Origin: Pseudonocardia sp. CNS-139
GTDB taxonomy: Bacteria > Actinomycetota > Actinomycetes > Mycobacteriales > Pseudonocardiaceae
Direction: 5' to 3'
Length of the DNA stretch: 64,000 nucleotides
Assembly (NCBI GenBank): GCA_001942415.1
Contig: MKJX01000217.1
Location: 1-64,000 of the forward strand
Shown here: positions 1 to 9,205 of the stretch, in pieces
How the letters are laid out: every line of letters begins with the position of its first letter
Position numbering within the stretch: the stretch's first letter is position 1
The notes under the pieces: generated by a model
Seen by the model: the letters and a program-made list of their open reading frames with translations, nothing else
Told to the model about the DNA's origin: nothing
Databases searched by the model: none
Program-made: the position numbers and the translations under genes

Positions 1-1
1 C

Positions 2-295
2 GTGCTGTTCGCCGGCGGGCGGCCGCCCGCCTCACCCGTCGTGCGGCGGGCCGTCGTCGCCGCGGGGCCGGCCTGGACCGGCGGCGCGTACGGCGGCCCG
101 GCCGGGTCCGCGCTCGCGGCCGCCGCGCTCCTCGGGCTCGCGGCCGTCGGCACCGTGCTGTTCGCCGGCGGGCGGCCGCCCGCCTCACCCGTCGTGCGGC
201 GGGCCGTCAACCTCCTGGAGGGCTGCCTCATCGCCGCCGCCATCCCGCTCGCCCTGGCCGCGATGGACCTCTTCGCGCTGGTCCGCAGCCTGTGA
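2..295 (+). CDS. eccD: EccD C-terminal end (type VII secretion membrane protein), partial
   Basis: Last 97 codons of a gene that begins before the window. The visible part is hydrophobic, with two membrane segments (about residues 37-55 and 73-92) separated by a basic loop, and it ends in FALVRSL. EccD is the polytopic channel subunit of ESX secretion systems, and its C-terminus typically has an RAV-LLE loop followed by a last helix, as seen here. The TGA stop overlaps the GTG start of the mycosin gene, the usual eccD-mycP order. A 55-base segment (1-55) recurs exactly at 154-208, giving an in-frame 51-codon period; this may be a real duplication or an assembly artefact. The family call rests on context plus the terminal motif. 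Confidence 0.6.
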   Translation: MLFAGGRPPASPVVRRAVVAAGPAWTGGAYGGPAGSALAAAALLGLAAVGTVLFAGGRPPASPVVRRAVNLLEGCLIAAAIPLALAAMDLFALVRSL

Positions 296-1626
296 CCGGA
301 ACGCTGGCGGCACTGCTGGCGTGCAGCCTCGCCCTGGCCCCCACCCCCACCGCACACACCTCCGCGCCTCCGCACACACGTCCGGACCTGTGTGCCGAGG
401 CCACGAGGTGTGTGCCGTCGGCGGCTCCGGGGCTGGTCGCGCCCGAGCGGTGCACACCGCCGGCCGCCGACGGGGCTCCGGCCGGCACCGGTCCGGCCGT
501 CCTCCGGCTCGCCGACGTGCACCGCGTCGCGACCGGGCGCGGCCAGGTCGTCGCCGTGATCGACACGGGCGTCGCGCCGCACCCGCTGCTCGCCGGGCGG
601 CTGACCGGCGCGGGCGACTACCTCACCGGCGGCAGCGGCCTCACCGACTGCGACGGCCACGGCACGGCGGTCGCCGGGCTGGTCGCGGCCGCGCCGGTGG
701 GCATCGCGCCGGGCGCGCGGGTGCTCGCGATCCGGCAGTCGAGCCCCTCGCACACGGTGCCCGGACCCGACGGCCCGCGTCCGCCCGGCGACACCGACAC
801 GCTCGCCGAGGCGGTGGTGCTCGCGGTCCGCAGCGGCGCGGGCGTCGTCAACGTCTCGGAGGCGGTCTGCCTGCCGCCGGACCGGGCCGCGGCCGCCGGC
901 GCCCGGCTGCAGGCCGCGCTGCGCTACGCGGCCGACGCGGGCACGGTTGTGGTGGCGGCGGCCGGGAACGCCGGGAGCGGCTCGTGCACCGCCGACGCCG
1001 ACGGGCGGGTCGCGCTCCCCGGCTGGTACGACGACCACGTCCTCACCGTCGGCGCCACCGGACCCGACGGCCGCCCGGCCGCGTTCAGCGTGCCCGGCCC
1101 GTGGGTCGACGTCGCCGCGCCCGGCACCGGCCTGCGCTCGCTCGCCGTCGACGGCGGCACGACGGCCGAGGGCGTCACCGGCACGAGCTTCGCCGCACCC
1201 TGGGTCGCCGGGCTGGCGGCACTCGTGCGCGAGCGCTACCCGCAGCTGAGCGCGGCGGAGGTGGTCGAGCGGATCGTCGCGACGGCCCGTCCCGTGCCCG
1301 ATCCCGCCGGCGCGGCCGGGGCGGGGGTGGTCGACCCGCTGGCCGCGCTGCGGGGCCCGGCCGGTCCCGCCGTCACCGAGCTGCGGCCGGGCCCGCCCCG
1401 GACCCGCCGCCGGTCGACCCGCTGGCCGCGCGTCGGGGGCCCGGCCGGTCCCGCCGTCACCGAGCTGGCCGGGCCCGCCCCGGACCCGCCGCCGGACGGC
1501 GTGCCGGTCGACCTCGTCGCCACCGCGGTGCTCGTCGGGGCGGCGGCGCTGGCGGCCGCGGTGGTGCGCGGCCGGCCCCGGGGATCACCGGGTGGCCGTC
1601 CGGGGGATCGTCGGGGAAACCCCTGA
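292..1626 (+). CDS. mycP: Mycosin (type VII secretion-associated subtilisin-like serine protease)
   Basis: S8-family protease of 444 residues. The N-terminal hydrophobic stretch (about residues 3-18) serves as a signal. The catalytic triad is visible: Asp91 in VIDTG, His123 in DGHGTAVAG and Ser299 in GTSFAAPWVAG, with the oxyanion Asn near 226 in AAAGNAG. A hydrophobic segment near residues 403-422 anchors the enzyme to the membrane with the protease outside. Mycosins stabilise and act with ESX membrane complexes. It starts at GTG overlapping the eccD stop (GTGA). The proline-rich linker before the anchor contains an approximately 83-base tandem duplication (1331-1413 and 1414-1496), giving GPAGPAVTEL twice. 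Because 83 is not a multiple of three, the second copy is read partly in another frame, so a copy may be artefactual. Confidence 0.9.
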   Translation: MTGTLAALLACSLALAPTPTAHTSAPPHTRPDLCAEATRCVPSAAPGLVAPERCTPPAADGAPAGTGPAVLRLADVHRVATGRGQVVAVIDTGVAPHPLLAGRLTGAGDYLTGGSGLTDCDGHGTAVAGLVAAAPVGIAPGARVLAIRQSSPSHTVPGPDGPRPPGDTDTLAEAVVLAVRSGAGVVNVSEAVCLPPDRAAAAGARLQAALRYAADAGTVVVAAAGNAGSGSCTADADGRVALPGWYDDHVLTVGATGPDGRPAAFSVPGPWVDVAAPGTGLRSLAVDGGTTAEGVTGTSFAAPWVAGLAALVRERYPQLSAAEVVERIVATARPVPDPAGAAGAGVVDPLAALRGPAGPAVTELRPGPPRTRRRSTRWPRVGGPAGPAVTELAGPAPDPPPDGVPVDLVATAVLVGAAALAAAVVRGRPRGSPGGRPGDRRGNP

Positions 1627-1857
1627 TCCGGCGCCGGCCCCGTCCCGCGCGATCCGGCCCCCACCCCGTAGCGTGGAACCCGGGGGCCCACTCCCGGAAC
1701 TGATCGGGCCCCGTACGGTCCGGGTCCGAACGACCGGCGGCACCCGCCGAAACCCCGCGCCCCACCACCCCCCTCCCGTACTGTGGATCTCGGGGGGCAC
1801 CCGACCCCCGGGATCGTCCGGCACCACACCGTCCGGCCCCGGAGCATCGGCGCCGGC
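1627..1857. other. Convergent intergenic region with two degenerate repeats
   Basis: This 231-base gap lies between the 3' ends of mycP (+) and eccB (-). I see no gene in it. Two related blocks of CCCGTA-NN-GTGGA-NNN-CGGGGG lie at about 1665-1690 and 1775-1800, 110 bases apart. Their role is unknown; the spacing and partial conservation could reflect old promoter duplications or simply GC-rich drift. Confidence 0.3.
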
Positions 1858-3253
1858 TCACCCCGGCAGCCCGTCCACCACCCGCCCCGCCACGGCGAGG
1901 TCGAGCGCGGGACCGGCCGGCAGCATCCCCAGCACGCGTCCGGCACGGGCCCGGCCCCCGTGATCCCGAGCGCCGCGGCGGTCTCCTCGTCCGCCACCCC
2001 GTGCACCACACCCGTGCTCGCCACCAGCGACAACGCCCCGCCCGCCGTCCGCACGGACCCGCCCGCGCCGACGCGACCGCGTCGACCCGCTCCCCCGCCC
2101 CGTCCGCCTGCGCCAGCCGCACCGGCACCGCGCCCGCCGGCAGCGGCACCGCCGCCCCGGCCCAGACGGCGCCGGCCGGGTCGCGCCCGTCCCACGTCCA
2201 GCACACGACGGGCGCCTCGGCCGGCTCCAGCGTGCCCGGCGCGACGGCCGGCCATCCGGCGACCTGCAGGTCGTCGACGACGGTCACCTCCGCGAGGTCC
2301 GCGGCGTCGATCGCCCGCGCCTCCCGTGCCCCGGACGACGCCCGCAGCAGCTCCGCGAGCACCGCCGGCACCTCCTGCACCCCGCCGCCCAGCACGGCGT
2401 AGTACCGCGGCTCCCCGCCGAGCGGGTTCGCGACCAGCACGTCGCCGACGCGACCGGGCAGCCCGTCGGGCGCGGCGGTGCCCCGGCGCGGGATCGCCGG
2501 CGTCGCCAGCTCCGGACCTTCCGGCAGCAGCGCGAGCAGCCCGGCCGTCGCGGCCCGCGGCACCCGGCCGGTCAGCCCGAACGCGGCGGCGAGCCGCCCG
2601 TCCCCGGTGTCGACGAGGTGCCGCCGCCCGGCCGCGACCAGCCACGTCGCCCCGTCCGGCCCGCTGAGCAGCACGCCGTCACCGGTCCCGGCGGGCACGG
2701 CCGCGCCGCCCGTCACCGTCGTTCCGACGAGAACCCCGTCCGCGGCCACCTCGTCGCACACCGCCCACCCCGGGGCGAGCGCGGGCCCGTCCGGCCGGAC
2801 GGCGACGGCACCGGGGAGCGCGGCCGCAGGCGTGCGCGGCGCGGGGTCGAGCTGCGCGTCCGGCACCCGGACGGGGACGGCGGTGGCCGGGTCGGCCGTG
2901 GTGCCCCGCAGCGCGGCCAGCACGAGCCGCGCGGCGGGCAGGTTCGCGACGGGGACGAGCCGGTCGGGCTCGCGCGCCACCACGTACATCGCGCCCGACT
3001 GGGCCCCGACGACCACGTCCTGCCGCCGCCAGTCCGGTTCCGGCACGACGTAGGCGAGCACCGCGGCGATGCACAGCCCGAGCAGCCCCAGCACCGCGCC
3101 GGCGAGGACGGCGCGGCGCTGCGAGCGGATCTGCTCGTGCAGCGGCACCGGGTCGCCGCGCACGAGCGCCGCCTCCTGCCGCCGCAGCCCGAACCGGTAC
3201 GCGTCCACCTGGTCGCGGGTGGCCGGGGCGCGCACGGCGCTCGGACGGGACAC
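1858..3253 (-). CDS. eccB: EccB, type VII secretion ATPase-associated membrane protein (frameshifted in this sequence)
   Basis: Core ESX component: a short cytosolic N-terminus (MSRPSAVRAPATRDQVDAYR, then basic), one membrane helix at about residues 50-70, and a large extracytoplasmic domain. The N-terminal DQVDAYRFGLRRQEAALVRGD block and the central VGDVLVANP / YYAVLGGGVQ motifs are typical of EccB. Reading frame is lost near 2063 and again near 1937; restoring one base at each gives an uninterrupted 465-residue protein ending in VVDGLPG with stop TGA at 1858-1860, the usual size. It is transcribed away from the 2OG oxygenase and towards mycP. Both breaks look like missing G/C bases rather than true inactivation. 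Confidence 0.88.
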
Positions 3254-3311
3254 GCCCGGACCGTAGCCAGGCCGGCCCGTCCCGCGGGGCCGTTCGGCGA
3301 AACCCGTGCGG

Positions 3312-4261
3312 CTACCCGACCGAGATCGCGTCCAGCCGCTCCTTGATGAACGGCGCCGAGACCACGGGCGCCAGGCCCGCGGTCCGGCCGACCGGCGGCG
3401 CCAGCGGCGTGACCAGCGCGTCGTGGTCGAGCTCGAAGAAGAACACGAGCGAGACGAGCTCCTCGTGCGGGTGGTCCGGCTGCGGCGGCAGCACGCGGTG
3501 CCGTCCGGACCGCCAGCGCAGGCCCGTCCAGTGCGCGAGCAGGTCCCCGATGTTGACGGTGAACGCGTCCGGGTCGTACGGGGCGTCGGCCCAGCCGGAG
3601 CCGTCGACGTCGACCTGCAGCCCGCCGGCGCCGGGCTCCCGGTCCAGCACGGTGACGGTGCCGAAGTCCGTGTGCGGCCCGATCCGGAACTGCCCCGGCG
3701 CGGCGGGGCCGACCTCGGTGAGCGGCGGGTACCGGTTGACGTTGAACGTCCAGGTGGGGTTGGCCGCGAGCGCGGTGAGCGTGTCGCGCGGGAGGCCGAG
3801 CGCGTCGGCGCACAGCTCCAGCAGGTCCCGCGAGAGCGCCGTCATGGCCGCCGTGTACCGGGCGACGGCCTCGGCCAGCGCCGGCACCTCCGCGGGCCAG
3901 ACGTTCGGCGGGAACCAGACGGCGTCGACGGCCGGGTCGCCGGTCGGCGTGCCGGGCCCGGCCGCGAACGACTCCTTGAGGTCCGGCGGCGTCTGACCGC
4001 CCTCGGCGTTCCCGTTCGCCTCGACGCCCGGCGCGAGCCACCCGCGACCGCCGATCCGCACGGCGTAGCGCTGCTTCACCTCGGCCGGGAGCGCGAAGAA
4101 CCGCCGGGCAGCCGCGCGGACGGGGCGGCGCGCAGCTCCGGGTCCACGCCGTGCCCGGTGACCAGCAGGAACCCCGCCTTCTGCAGCGCGGCGTCGACGG
4201 CCGGGCCGACCGCGGCGCCGGCGCGCCAGGCCGCCAGGTCGATCGTCGGGACGGCATTCAC
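3312..4261 (-). CDS. 2-oxoglutarate/Fe(II)-dependent oxygenase, isopenicillin-N-synthase-like (one frameshift)
   Basis: The restored protein has 316 residues. The N-terminal DIOX_N-like part contains PTIDLAAW and GFLLVTGHGV; the C-terminal jelly-roll part has the iron ligands H-x-D in GPHTDFG (about residues 197 and 199) and the distal His in SGRHRV (about 255). The usual R-x-S co-substrate motif after the distal His is not obvious (region ELVSLVFFF), so 2OG use is likely but not certain. Frame is lost near 4117 in a C-rich run. The GTG start at 4261 overlaps the TGA of the cytosine-deaminase gene, so the two are probably co-translated. Members of this superfamily in bacteria include thymine/uracil-type and amino-acid oxygenases; the substrate here is unknown, but the neighbours suggest a pyrimidine. 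Confidence 0.75.
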
Positions 4262-4707
4262 GACGGCTCCCCGATGTCCTCGTGCCACAGCTGCGGACGC
4301 GCGGCGATGAAGTCGGTCATGAGTGCGGCGCAGCGCTCGTCGTCGAGCACGGTGACGGCCACGCCGTGCTCGGCGAGCCAGTCGTGCCCGCCGTGGAACG
4401 TCCTGGACTCGCCGACGACCACCGCGCCGATCCCGAACTGGCGCACCAGCCCGGAGCAGTACCAGCAGGGCGAGAGCGTCGTGACCATCAGCGTCGAGCG
4501 GTAGTCGCGCTGGCGCCCCGCGTTGCGGAACGCGGCCGTCTCGGCGTGCATCGACGGGTCGTCGTCCTGCACGCGCCGGTTGTGGCCGCGCCCGAGCAGC
4601 GTGCCGTCGGCGGCGAAGAGCGCCGCACCGATCGGGATGCCGCCCTCGGCGAGCCCGGCGCGTGCCTCCGCGAGCGCGACGTCGAGGAGGCGGGCTGGGT
4701 TGACCAC
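4258..4707 (-). CDS. Cytosine deaminase-like nucleobase deaminase (CDA fold)
   Basis: Intact protein of 149 residues. Zinc ligands are visible as H54-A-E56 (E56 is the proton shuttle) and PC81-WY-C84. The C-terminal WLAEHGVAV-VLDD ... LWHEDIGE resembles the yeast Fcy1-type cytosine deaminase more than TadA or guanine deaminase, so hydrolysis of cytosine to uracil and ammonia in the cytosol is the best guess. It lies 12 bases downstream of a cytosine-permease-like gene and overlaps the 2OG oxygenase start, consistent with a salvage operon. Guanine or tRNA-adenosine deaminase are alternatives; the ending argues against them. Confidence 0.8.
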   Translation of the reverse strand: MVNPARLLDVALAEARAGLAEGGIPIGAALFAADGTLLGRGHNRRVQDDDPSMHAETAAFRNAGRQRDYRSTLMVTTLSPCWYCSGLVRQFGIGAVVVGESRTFHGGHDWLAEHGVAVTVLDDERCAALMTDFIAARPQLWHEDIGEPS

Positions 4708-4719
4708 GGCACCAGTCTC

Positions 4720-6018
4720 CTATCGGCGGGCCAGGTGGGGGAACAGCAACGCGTGGACCGCGGCCGAGACCGCCGCCCCGGCGAGTACCGCCGCGCCGCC
4801 CAGGCCCGGCACGAACAGCGTTGCCAGCCCCGCGACCAGCGCGATCACCCCCGCGAGGCCGTGGTGCCCGCCGTCGGGCACGGGCCGGCCGCGGCGCAGG
4901 AGCCGGTCGGTGAGCACAACCCCGAGCCACGGCCCGACCCACTGCGCCACGACGGGCACGAGGCCCGCGTGGCCGGCCGCGTCCGCCACCACGAGCAGGG
5001 CGACGCCGTACCCGACCGCCCCGAACAGCGGCACGGCGAGGGCCCGCGCCCACCGCGGCGGCACGGGCACGCCCGTCCGCGAGCAGTGCCAGCGCGCCCG
5101 AGTGCACGTTCAGCACGCCTGCGGCGACGGCCCCGAGCGCGAACGCGAGCAGCGTGAGGCCGGCGAGCACGCCCGGCAGCACGCCGGCGAACGCGGCGGC
5201 CGGGTTGTCCGGCGCGACCCCGGCGCGCGCCGACGCGCTCACCGCCGCGGCCCCGACGACCATCAGCGCGGTGGCCGGGCAGAACAGGCCGAGCCCGGCG
5301 GCCAGTCCCGTGCGCAGCGGCGACACGTCCGCGGGGAGGTGGCGCGAGTGGTCCGCGGCGTACGGGGTCCAGGCCGCGGTGAGGCCGAACGCGGCCCCGG
5401 CGGTCAGCAGGAACCCGCCGACGCCGCCCGCACCGCCCCCGGCCGGGACGAACGCGGGGTCCGAGCGCAGCAGCACGAGCACCGCGGCGACCGCGAGCAC
5501 CGCGGCGAGCACCGGGAACGTCCACCGCTCGAACGCCTGCACGGCGGCGGGCCCGAGGACCGCGACGCCGGTCTGCACCAGCGCGACGACGGCCAGCCAC
5601 CAGACGACCGGCAGCCCGGTCAGCGCGCCGAGCGCGAGGGCGGCGGTCACGGCGTCGACGACGGCCCACCCGAGACCGGCGGTGATCGCCGTCAGCGCGG
5701 CCGGGAGCGCGGCGGCCCGGCCGAACGTGAGCCGGCCGAGCACCATCTGCGGCACCCCGGCCGCCGGGCCGCGCGCGAGAGCACCCCGTGGGCGAGCGCC
5801 GCGAGCCCGTTGCCCAGCAGGACGGCCGCAACGGCCTGCGCGAACGTCAGCCCGGTGACCTGCACGGACAGCACGCCGACGAGCACCGTCGCGAACCGGA
5901 GGTTGGGCGCGGCCCATGTCCAGAAGAGGAGGCCGGGACGGCCGCGGCGCGCGGTGGCGGGGATCGGCTCGACGCCGCCGGGCTCCCGGTCGACGGAGGT
6001 TCCGTCCGCCGCGCTCAC
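4720..6018 (-). CDS. NCS1-family cytosine/purine permease (two frameshifts)
   Basis: Polytopic membrane transporter; about 432 residues after repair. The N-terminal RRGRPGLLFWTWAAPNLRFATVLVG carries the W-x-x-N-x-x pattern of cytosine/purine permeases (CodB-like), followed by about 12 hydrophobic segments. The middle part has GLTAAWTPYAADHSRHLP, matching the PYAADYSRY signature. Frame is lost near 5775 (one base missing) and near 5068 (one extra G); the two cancel, and the gene ends in LLFPHLARR. It leads an apparent operon with the deaminase and oxygenase. The likely role is proton- or sodium-coupled uptake of cytosine or another pyrimidine base. The breaks resemble the sequence errors seen throughout the window. 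Confidence 0.75.
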
Positions 6019-6034
6019 GACGGGCGCCTGCGGG

Positions 6035-6298
6035 TCAGCGCGGGTCGGGGATGAGCGGGGTGGAGACGACGGTCAGGTCGAACACACGCAGGACGGACTG
6101 GATCTGCTCGACCGCGCTGCGGCCGGGGCGCTCCCGCAGCTGCGCCACCGCCCGGTCGACCTGGTCGGCCGTGACCGTCCGCACCGTCGGCGCGCAGCCG
6201 TTCGGGCACGGCGTGTCGGCCTCGCTCGTCCCGGCGGACGACGCCTGCGGAAGGCCGCCGCCGGCCTCGTCGCGCCGCCGGTGAGGCGTGGTGATCAC
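6035..6298 (-). CDS. Small hypothetical protein, 87 residues
   Basis: I do not recognise this protein. It starts MITTPHRRRDEAGGG, contains two cysteines in a CPNGC motif near residues 31-35, a helical TADQVDRAVAQLRER segment and ends VFDLTVVSTPLIPDPR. No membrane segment or signal is evident. It ends 16 bases before the permease start and is in the same direction, so it could be the first gene of the cytosine operon. The helical middle and non-arginine-rich composition make it look more like a real protein than the out-of-frame readings around it, but the call is tentative. Confidence 0.4.
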   Translation of the reverse strand: MITTPHRRRDEAGGGLPQASSAGTSEADTPCPNGCAPTVRTVTADQVDRAVAQLRERPGRSAVEQIQSVLRVFDLTVVSTPLIPDPR

Positions 6299-6550
6299 GG
6301 TGTCTCCGTTCGGTCGAGTGCGCAGGGGCGACGGGACCCGTCCCAGCGCCGGTGCCGCTCACGCAGCGCCGATGTCACGGCCGTGATCCACGGTACGGGC
6401 TCGCGCAATCGTGAACATTGCGTAGAAGGAGGTATCCCATCCCGGTTACGCATTGTCGAGGCGGTTGACCCGCGCGGGCCAGAGTTCGGCGCCGACCGCG
6501 CAACCCGAGGCGCCCAACGTGATCGGTTGGCCGCCGATCGGGTGGTGCCG
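6299..6550. other. Intergenic region with lower-GC island
   Basis: This gap of about 250 bases lies between truA and the small unknown ORF. The stretch at about 6400-6470 is distinctly less GC-rich than its surroundings and contains CGCAAT-N7-ATTGCG as a short inverted repeat and AAGGAGGT, a perfect anti-16S match on +, but no convincing start codon follows it. On the minus strand this is the expected promoter region of the downstream permease operon. A 6-base inverted repeat, GATCGG-N7-CCGATC (about 6520-6540), could terminate truA transcription. Confidence 0.35.
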
Positions 6551-7433
6551 TTAGGCCGACGGTGGGACGCGCAGCCGGCGGGTCACGTCCGCCCGTGCGG
6601 CCAGCTCCGCAACCGGCGGGTAGTCCACACCGACGAGTGTCAGCCCGTGGGCGGGCGCGACCGGCACCTCGCTCGCCCGCTCCTCCCGCCGCAGCAGGGC
6701 GGCCGGCCAGTCCGCGCGCGGCGGCCCCGCCCGACCTCCAGCAGCGCCCCGACGAGGCTGCGGACCATCGAGTGGCAGAACGCGTCGGCCGCGACCGCGG
6801 CGACCACCACCCCGTCCGGCTCGCGGTGCCACGCGAGCTCCTGCAGCGCCCGCACGGTGGTCGCGCCCTCGCGCCGCTTGCAGAACGCGGCGAAGTCGTG
6901 CTCGCCCAGCAGCCCGTCCGACGCGGCCGCCACGGCGTCGACGTCCAGCGGGTGCGGCCAGCTGAGCGTGTCCCGCGCGCGCAGCGGCTCGGCCCCGTGC
7001 GGCGCGGTGGCCACCCGGTAGCGGTAGTGCCGGCGCAGCGCCGAGAACCGCGCGTCGAACGCGTCCGGCACCGGCGTGACGGCCCGCACGCGCACGTCCG
7101 ACGGCAGCAGCCGGGCGAGCCGGCGCACCAGCACTCCGGGTCGGTGCCGGCCGGCAGGTCGGCGTGCGCCACCTGGCCGCTCGCGTGCACGCCCGCGTCC
7201 GTGCGCCCGGCGACGGTCAGCGCGACGGGCACCCGCAGCACCACCGTCAGCGCGCCGGCGAGCACCCCGCACACCGTGCGCCGGGCGGGCTGCATCGCCC
7301 ATCCGGAGAAGTCCGTGCCGTCGTAGGCGACGTCCAGCCGGAACCGGGTGCGCTCGACCGGGGGCAGAACGCCGTCGAGCCCGCCGTCCGGGAGGGCGGC
7401 GGGCTCGACGGGGTCGGACTGCTGCGTGATCAG
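6551..7433 (-). CDS. truA: tRNA pseudouridine(38-40) synthase TruA (two frameshifts; start uncertain)
   Basis: Modifies uridines 38-40 of the tRNA anticodon arm. Key elements: RLDVAYDGTDFSGWA near the N-terminus, the catalytic Asp motif VALTVAGRTDAGVHA, the FDARFSALRRHYRYRV block and the C-terminal FCHSMVRSLVGALLEVG motif. Frame is lost near 7139 and near 6727, each consistent with a missing G. The protein ends RLRVPPSA. No ATG lies near the expected start; an in-frame CTG at 7433 overlaps the rplQ stop, and the true start is probably within the first 25 codons, possibly hidden by another error. It follows rplQ directly, the normal actinobacterial order rpoA-rplQ-truA. Confidence 0.85.
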
Positions 7434-8160
7434 GACTCCTCGGAGTCCGCGTCCTCACGCTGCGAGGCGGGCAGCTCGAAACCGGCGGCCTCGGCGGCCT
7501 CCGGCGTGGCGAACCAGACCTCGGCCACGGTGCGGTCGTAGTGCGACGACCCGGGACGTGGTACAGCTTCGAGTCCTCGTTGCCCTTGACCGGGAAGCCC
7601 TCGGGGGCCTCCGACGGGTCGTCCAGCGGGGCGTGGCTGCCCTCGCCGTACGGCGCCTCGGTGGTCGACGCGCTCTCCTCGACGGCGTCGGCGGCCGGCG
7701 TGGCCGCGGCCTCCTCCGTCGCGGCGGGCGCGGCCGCGGCAGCGGCGCGGGCCTCCTGCGAGGCCGCCACCCGGCGGGCCCGCTCGGCCTCGTCGGTGAC
7801 GGTCTTCTGCTGGACCAGCTCGATCACGGCCATGGGGGCGTTGTCGCCCTTGCGCGGCAGCGTCTTCGTGATCCGGGTGTAGCCACCGTTGCGGTCCGCG
7901 AAGAACGGGCCGATGTCGGTGACGAGCCGGTGGATCACGTCCTTGTCCCGGATCACCTTGGCGATCTCGCGGATGTTGTGCAGGTCGCCGCGCTTGGCCT
8001 TGGTGATCAGCCGCTCCGCGTAGGGACGCAGCCGCCGGGCCTTGGCCTCGGTGGTGGTGATCCGGCCGTGCTCGAAGAGCGCCGTGGCCAGGTTGGCCAG
8101 GATCAGCCGCTGGTGCGCAGGCGACCCGCCGAGACGGGGCCCCTTGGTGGGCTGAGGCAT
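7430..8160 (-). CDS. rplQ: 50S ribosomal protein L17 (bL17) with C-terminal sunset-like domain (one frameshift)
   Basis: The first 120 residues or so are canonical bL17 (MPQPTKGPRLGGSPAHQRLILANLATALFEHGRI, split here only by reading; key words KGPRLGG, ITTTEAKARRLRPYAE, NAPMAVIEL), which sits at the rim of the peptide exit tunnel. An alanine/glutamate-rich linker follows, and then a compact tail of about 75 residues with GFPVKGN, LYHVPGSSHY, AEVWFA and EAAEAAGF. The same tail ends uL4 elsewhere in this window. Frame is lost near 7551 inside the tail; restoring one base gives 243 residues ending in DSEES. The gene lies 2 bases after rpoA. Confidence 0.93.
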
Positions 8161-8162
8161 GG

Positions 8163-9205
8163 CTACAGCTGCTCCGTTTCTGCGTAGTCCTGGCCGTCGT
8201 CCCCGAAGTGGTCGGGGTCGAACGCCTCGGACCCGTACTCGGCGGCCGCGGCCGACGGGTCGAATCCGGGCGGGCTGTCCTTCAGCGCCAGGCCGAGGCC
8301 GACGAGCTTCATCTTGACCTCGTCGATCGACTTCGCGCCGAAGTTGCGGATGTCGAGCAGGTCCGCCTCGCTGCGGCCGACCAGCTCACCGACGGTGTGG
8401 ATGCCCTCGCGCTTGAGGCAGTTGTACGAGCGGACGGTGAGGTCCAGCTCCTCGATCGGCATCGCGAAGGCCGCGATGGTGTCGGCCTCCTGCGGCGACG
8501 GCCCGATCTCGATGCCCTCGGCGTCGACGTTGAGCTCGCGGGCGAGCCCGAACAGCTCGACGAGGGTCTTGCCGGCGGACGCGAGCGCGTCCCGCGGGGT
8601 GATCGACGGCTTGGACTCGACGTCGAGCACCAGCTTGTCGAAGTCGGTGCGCTGCTCGACGCGCGTGGCCTCGACCTTGTACGTCACCTTGAGCACCGGC
8701 GAGTAGATCGAGTCGACCGGGATGCGGCCGATCTCGGCGCCGGTGGCCTTGTTCTGCACGGCCGGGACGTAGCCGCGGCCCCGCTCGACGACGAGCTCCA
8801 CCTCGAGGCGGCCCTTGTCGTTCAGCGTGGCGATGTGCAGGTCCGGGTTGTGCACGGTGACGCCGGCCGGGGGCACGATGTCGCCGGCGGTGACCGGCCC
8901 GGGGCCCTGCTTGCGCAGGTACATGGTCACCGGCTCGTCCTCCTCGGAGCTGACGACCAGCTCCTTGAGGTTGAGGATGATGTCGGTGACGTCCTCCTTG
9001 CGCCCGGCACGGTGGTGAACTCGTGCAGCACGCCGTCGATGCGGATGCTGGTGATCGCCGCGCCGGGGATGGAGGACAGGAGCGTGCGCCGGAGCGAGTT
9101 GCCCAGCGTGTAGCCGAAGCCCGGCTCCAGCGGCTCGATGACGAACCGCGAACGGGTGTCGGTGACCGACTCCTCGGTCAGGGTGGGGCGCTGAGAGATC
9201 AGCAT
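8163..9205 (-). CDS. rpoA: DNA-directed RNA polymerase alpha subunit (one frameshift)
   Basis: 347 residues after repair. The N-terminal domain (dimerisation and beta/beta' binding) has FVIEPLEPGFGYTLGNSLRRTLLSS; the C-terminal domain that contacts UP elements and activators has LDLTVRSYNCLKREGIHTVGEL and DIRNFGAKSIDEV, followed by an acidic tail. The chosen start is the ATG of MLISQRPTLTEES at 9205, preceded by AGGAGG. Frame is lost near 9003, where one C is missing in a sequence that would read GGCGCC (PGAKEDVTDIILNLKE after repair). It lies between rpsD and rplQ in the alpha operon. Confidence 0.95.

Noticed and set aside
321..1703. Long arginine-rich open frame overlapping mycP
   Set aside because: It is the shifted frame of the protease gene; composition is typical of out-of-frame reading in very GC-rich DNA.
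6400..6470. AAGGAGGT as the ribosome-binding site of a hidden plus-strand gene
   Set aside because: No start codon with a sustained coding frame follows at a suitable distance.
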